From Diphasiastrum complanatum (taxonomy: Eukaryota; Streptophyta; Lycopodiopsida; Lycopodiales; Lycopodiaceae), in the NCBI GenBank assembly GCA_029204225.1, contig CM055110.1, positions 47,962,921 to 48,026,920 of the forward strand: DNA of 64,000 nucleotides. Reading direction: 5' to 3'. Below, in pieces: positions 61,080-64,000 of this stretch. Every line of letters begins with the position of its first letter. Positions within the stretch are counted from its first letter, which is position 1. The position numbers and the translations under genes were made by a program. Below the pieces are notes generated by a model, which was not told the DNA's origin, made no database searches, and saw only the letters and a program-made list of their open reading frames with translations.

Positions 61080-64000
61080 TTATCTCCCACCAATCGAGCA
61101 AGCCCAACCTTTATTTGTGTGATCTGTCTGGAATCCATGCTCTCAACTCGTGCAATGAGATTATACCATGATCTTACATAAGATTCAGAACATTACAAAT
61201 TCATAAAAACTGAGGAAGATCAAATATATGGAGCTCAGTTAATCCAGTTGCACTATTTGTGGATCCCTCCTCACAAAAACTTCAGACTTATGGCATTGAA
61301 ACACATAGTAGCTATTCCAGCTACAAGCCAAGATTAAGATTTTATGAGCTCAAGGAAGTTGTGTAAGTAGCTTGATCAATACCAAAATGCATAAAGCCTT
61401 CAGGTGAAGAAGACCCACATGGCCTTCGGCTTGTAAATTTGTCTTCTACGCACCAATTAAGAAGAAATACTGAGAAACAACAAACATAAAGAAGAGAGGT
61501 GTGCAAACGGGCGGCCTGGGAGCCTCGGACTTGTTCAAAAGCAGGCTTCAGTAGCGGTGTAGAATATAGAAGAAAGAATCATGACAAAAGGTCAAATTTG
61601 CCATGCCTATCATATTTCTAGGCTCAATAATATTATTTGTTTGACATAAAGGCTGCTGAGGGGTCCTACAGAGGGGACCAGGGAGAATAGATTGGAATTT
61701 CTTTTGAAGGATGGGGGCTTATAAAATCCCACACTACTATTCAATTTAAAAACCCACACTCGTTTTCTTGTCCACAAAATTTCATGTGTAAGACAAGAAC
61801 TTTGTGTCCAAGTGACATGAATCTTTTTTTTTTTCTTTTTGGGTTGAGCGAACATAAATCCTACCAGCCCCCAAACCCAATAGTGTTTACACAATTTTCA
61901 TGAAATTGCGAGGGTGTGGGTGAAGAAGAATAAATTGGTCTATTTTAAAAAGATGTTGACTTGTGAAGTACCCACACTAGTTTTCTTTTGCACAAAAATT
62001 CTTGTGTAAGACGAGAACCATTTGGCAACTACACTTTAATTATATTAGTTTTTCAAGTAGACATAGAGCTTTCCATCCCCCAAACTGAATAGGCTTTTTC
62101 GAAGTTTCACAATCAAAAGCCTATTCATGAAAATTGACTATAAGTTTGAGAGACAAGCAAACCTATTCAACATGTTTGAAAGTAGAAACCGTTTGATGAT
62201 GTTTGGAGAAGTCAAAAACTTAAAATTTTGATTCAATTTAATAACTTTTAGTCTTCCTTTAAGGTTTTGTAGAATGCTCTATATTACATCTTTCATCAAC
62301 TTAGAAAACCTAACCAAAGGCTTTTGAGATGAAGAATATGTAAACATTTGGCACCATGCTAGTTACTTATAGCTTAGGTAATGCAAAATGGACACAATTG
62401 AGGACTTGTTCTTCCAATTTTTTGTGCTAGCTCCCCACAAGCTCTAGCAAAATCAACCTCCCCACTCCATGTGGACTTCCATCGCAACAAAATGAGCTAC
62501 TTGCAGGTTGAATTTGTGCTTTTGAATGGTGCATGCATTTTTTAATATAGTTTACTTTTAGAGATCCTTTAGAGGCAACATTGTAGCTCTCAGGCAACAA
62601 GCACCAAAAACTCATGGGCAACAGCCTCCAGGTGTGGTCATGGCTTGAACTCAAGCTCTAGATTTAGCTCAACTACTACAAGCCAAGTAATTGGCTCATC
62701 CATAGGTTGGAGGCTCTATGTTACTCCAAATCAATTTGTCAATTCATCTACTATAGCTTAGAGCATGTTCATCTAGACATCCTCCAGGACTAGTTTTCTT
62801 GGGACACCAAGATAAGTTATTTGGGAGTGTCACCAAGATGAATATTTTTCAAAGCATCTTACACCTTCCATACGAGTTTCACAACAATGCATTAGTCTAT
62901 GAAATTTGACTTGATGGCTCCTTAAATTATTGCTCACAAAATGTAGCAAGTCGTTGCATTGCCCATTGTGTTGAGATTGATGTTCATCTTTTAATTTTTT
63001 GAGTTGTAATTTTTTTCTTCACTTCTTGCAAGTTAACTATTCTTCTTTACTTTCTAGGACTCCCTAAAATTTGATATTCTTGACGTACCTATCTCCACGC
63101 TCCCTTCGACATCCTCCCTCCTTTTTTTAAAGAAAATTGTTAGGTGGAAGATGGTGATGGGCATTATCAAAGGCTGTAAGAGAGTAGTAATACTCTCTCA
63201 TCTATCTTTTCAAACCATCACCTTATCTACTCCATTAATGTGGCTGATAAGCCCACATTGAACCATGATTAAAGTATAGTCCCCCCCCCCCCCCTTCCCC
63301 CCTCTCTAGCAACCGTATAAACAGAAGTCCACATTCATCACATAGTTAAAGTTCGATTTGTTTTTATTCTAACCAATAGCGAGATTTATTGCAAGGATAT
63401 TGGTTGTTTCAAAAGGATTTGACATTAAGATAATGTCGATTCCATTCAACACATGTCTGTAAATAGTGATCATGTTTTTTTAGAGATTAAGTGTATAATT
63501 TGAGTTTAGAGTTGCAGTGAAACATGCACAAAGTTCACATTTAAATAAGAAATAGACAAGAATCATATCAATCTTATCAAATACTTTCTAGGACATGTAT
63601 GTTATAGATACATTCAATGATCAAAATTTGAGTCTTTGATTGTGAGCAAATTGCAAAGAAGATATGATGTGTAGAGCATATTGGGATACTAATCGAACTT
63701 CAATGTTTTCATATGTGAATGTGTATCGCTATGATATTCCTTATATCTTTTATGGATGTGTATTCTCATGAATTCAATATGAACATACCAATATGTCCAT
63801 AAAAAACTATCAATTTGGAGTTGCTTAAACCTATATACATGCATCCATAGTTGGCTATGCAAGTGAAGAGAATTACAAATTGAATCAACAAGGTTGGAGG
63901 CATCATGTACAAGTAAAAAACTATGACAATTTAGTACATGAAAAATAGAAAAACATGATATAGTAGCATAAACAAGTCATATTTGTGAAGAATTGCCAAA
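61080..64000. other. Upstream/intergenic region with no recognised gene
   Basis: No TE protein blocks or splice-supported ORF seen. A 47-base imperfect direct repeat (ACCCACACT-GTTTTCTT, GTGTAAGAC-AGAAC) lies at 61,752-61,800 and 61,970-62,017. A poly(C) run of about 20 is at 63,282. The region from about 61.1 kb down to the gene should contain the bHLH promoter. Confidence 0.45.

Overview
The window looks like nuclear DNA of a land plant with a large, retrotransposon-rich genome. The evidence is two spliced plant genes with GT-AG introns (one about 18 kb long), Ty1/copia and Ty3/gypsy elements, hAT and LINE remnants, and a tRNA-derived SINE-like insertion. Very long, TE-filled introns in an otherwise compact kinase gene would fit a fern, gymnosperm or other large-genome vascular plant. 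A fern is my guess, but nothing here proves the lineage.

Region 1 to about 22.4 kb is a graveyard of broken LTR retrotransposons. It holds copia pieces (1-2,945 with an inverted internal segment; 10.7-11.3, 13.2-13.7 and 16.4-17.9 kb on the minus strand) and gypsy pieces (3.3, 7.9-9.0, 11.3, 14.1-16.4, 20.6-21.2 and 21.5-22.4 kb). Between them are a 300-bp fold-back repeat at 4.5 kb, a 24-bp minisatellite at 7.0-7.5 kb, and clusters of CACATGTG/CACGTG palindromes.

Region 23.3-53.7 kb is one plus-strand gene for a PTI1-like receptor-like cytoplasmic kinase: a 5'UTR exon and seven coding exons, 363 codons plus stop, with every exon junction in phase. Its introns carry a hAT transposase remnant (intron 2), a minus-strand copia element (intron 5) and a nested stack in the 18.1-kb intron 7. 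That stack is a LINE 3' fragment, then a copia element split by a complete 13.0-kb gypsy element (39,056-52,060, both LTRs, GAGAG target-site duplication), which is itself interrupted by a 1.6-kb internally deleted copia.

Region 53.7-56.4 kb is a convergent intergenic stretch without recognisable TEs. From 60.8 down to 56.4 kb the minus strand carries a bHLH transcription factor gene of the bHLH122/130 (FBH) type: five coding exons, about 386 codons. Its last intron holds a gypsy 3'-end fragment, a small SINE-like insertion and CG-rich palindromes. From 61 to 64 kb I see no gene.

The strongest candidate for something undescribed is in the 13-kb gypsy family. It has an extra open reading frame between integrase and the 3' LTR (47,597-51,193, interrupted by the nested copia), which recurs as diverged relatives at 15.3-15.9, 20.6-21.2 and 57.26-57.40 kb. 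It also has a set of hairpin-forming modules (AACTCTCGCA ... TGCGAGAGTT) in the leader before gag, repeated in the spacer just before that extra ORF.
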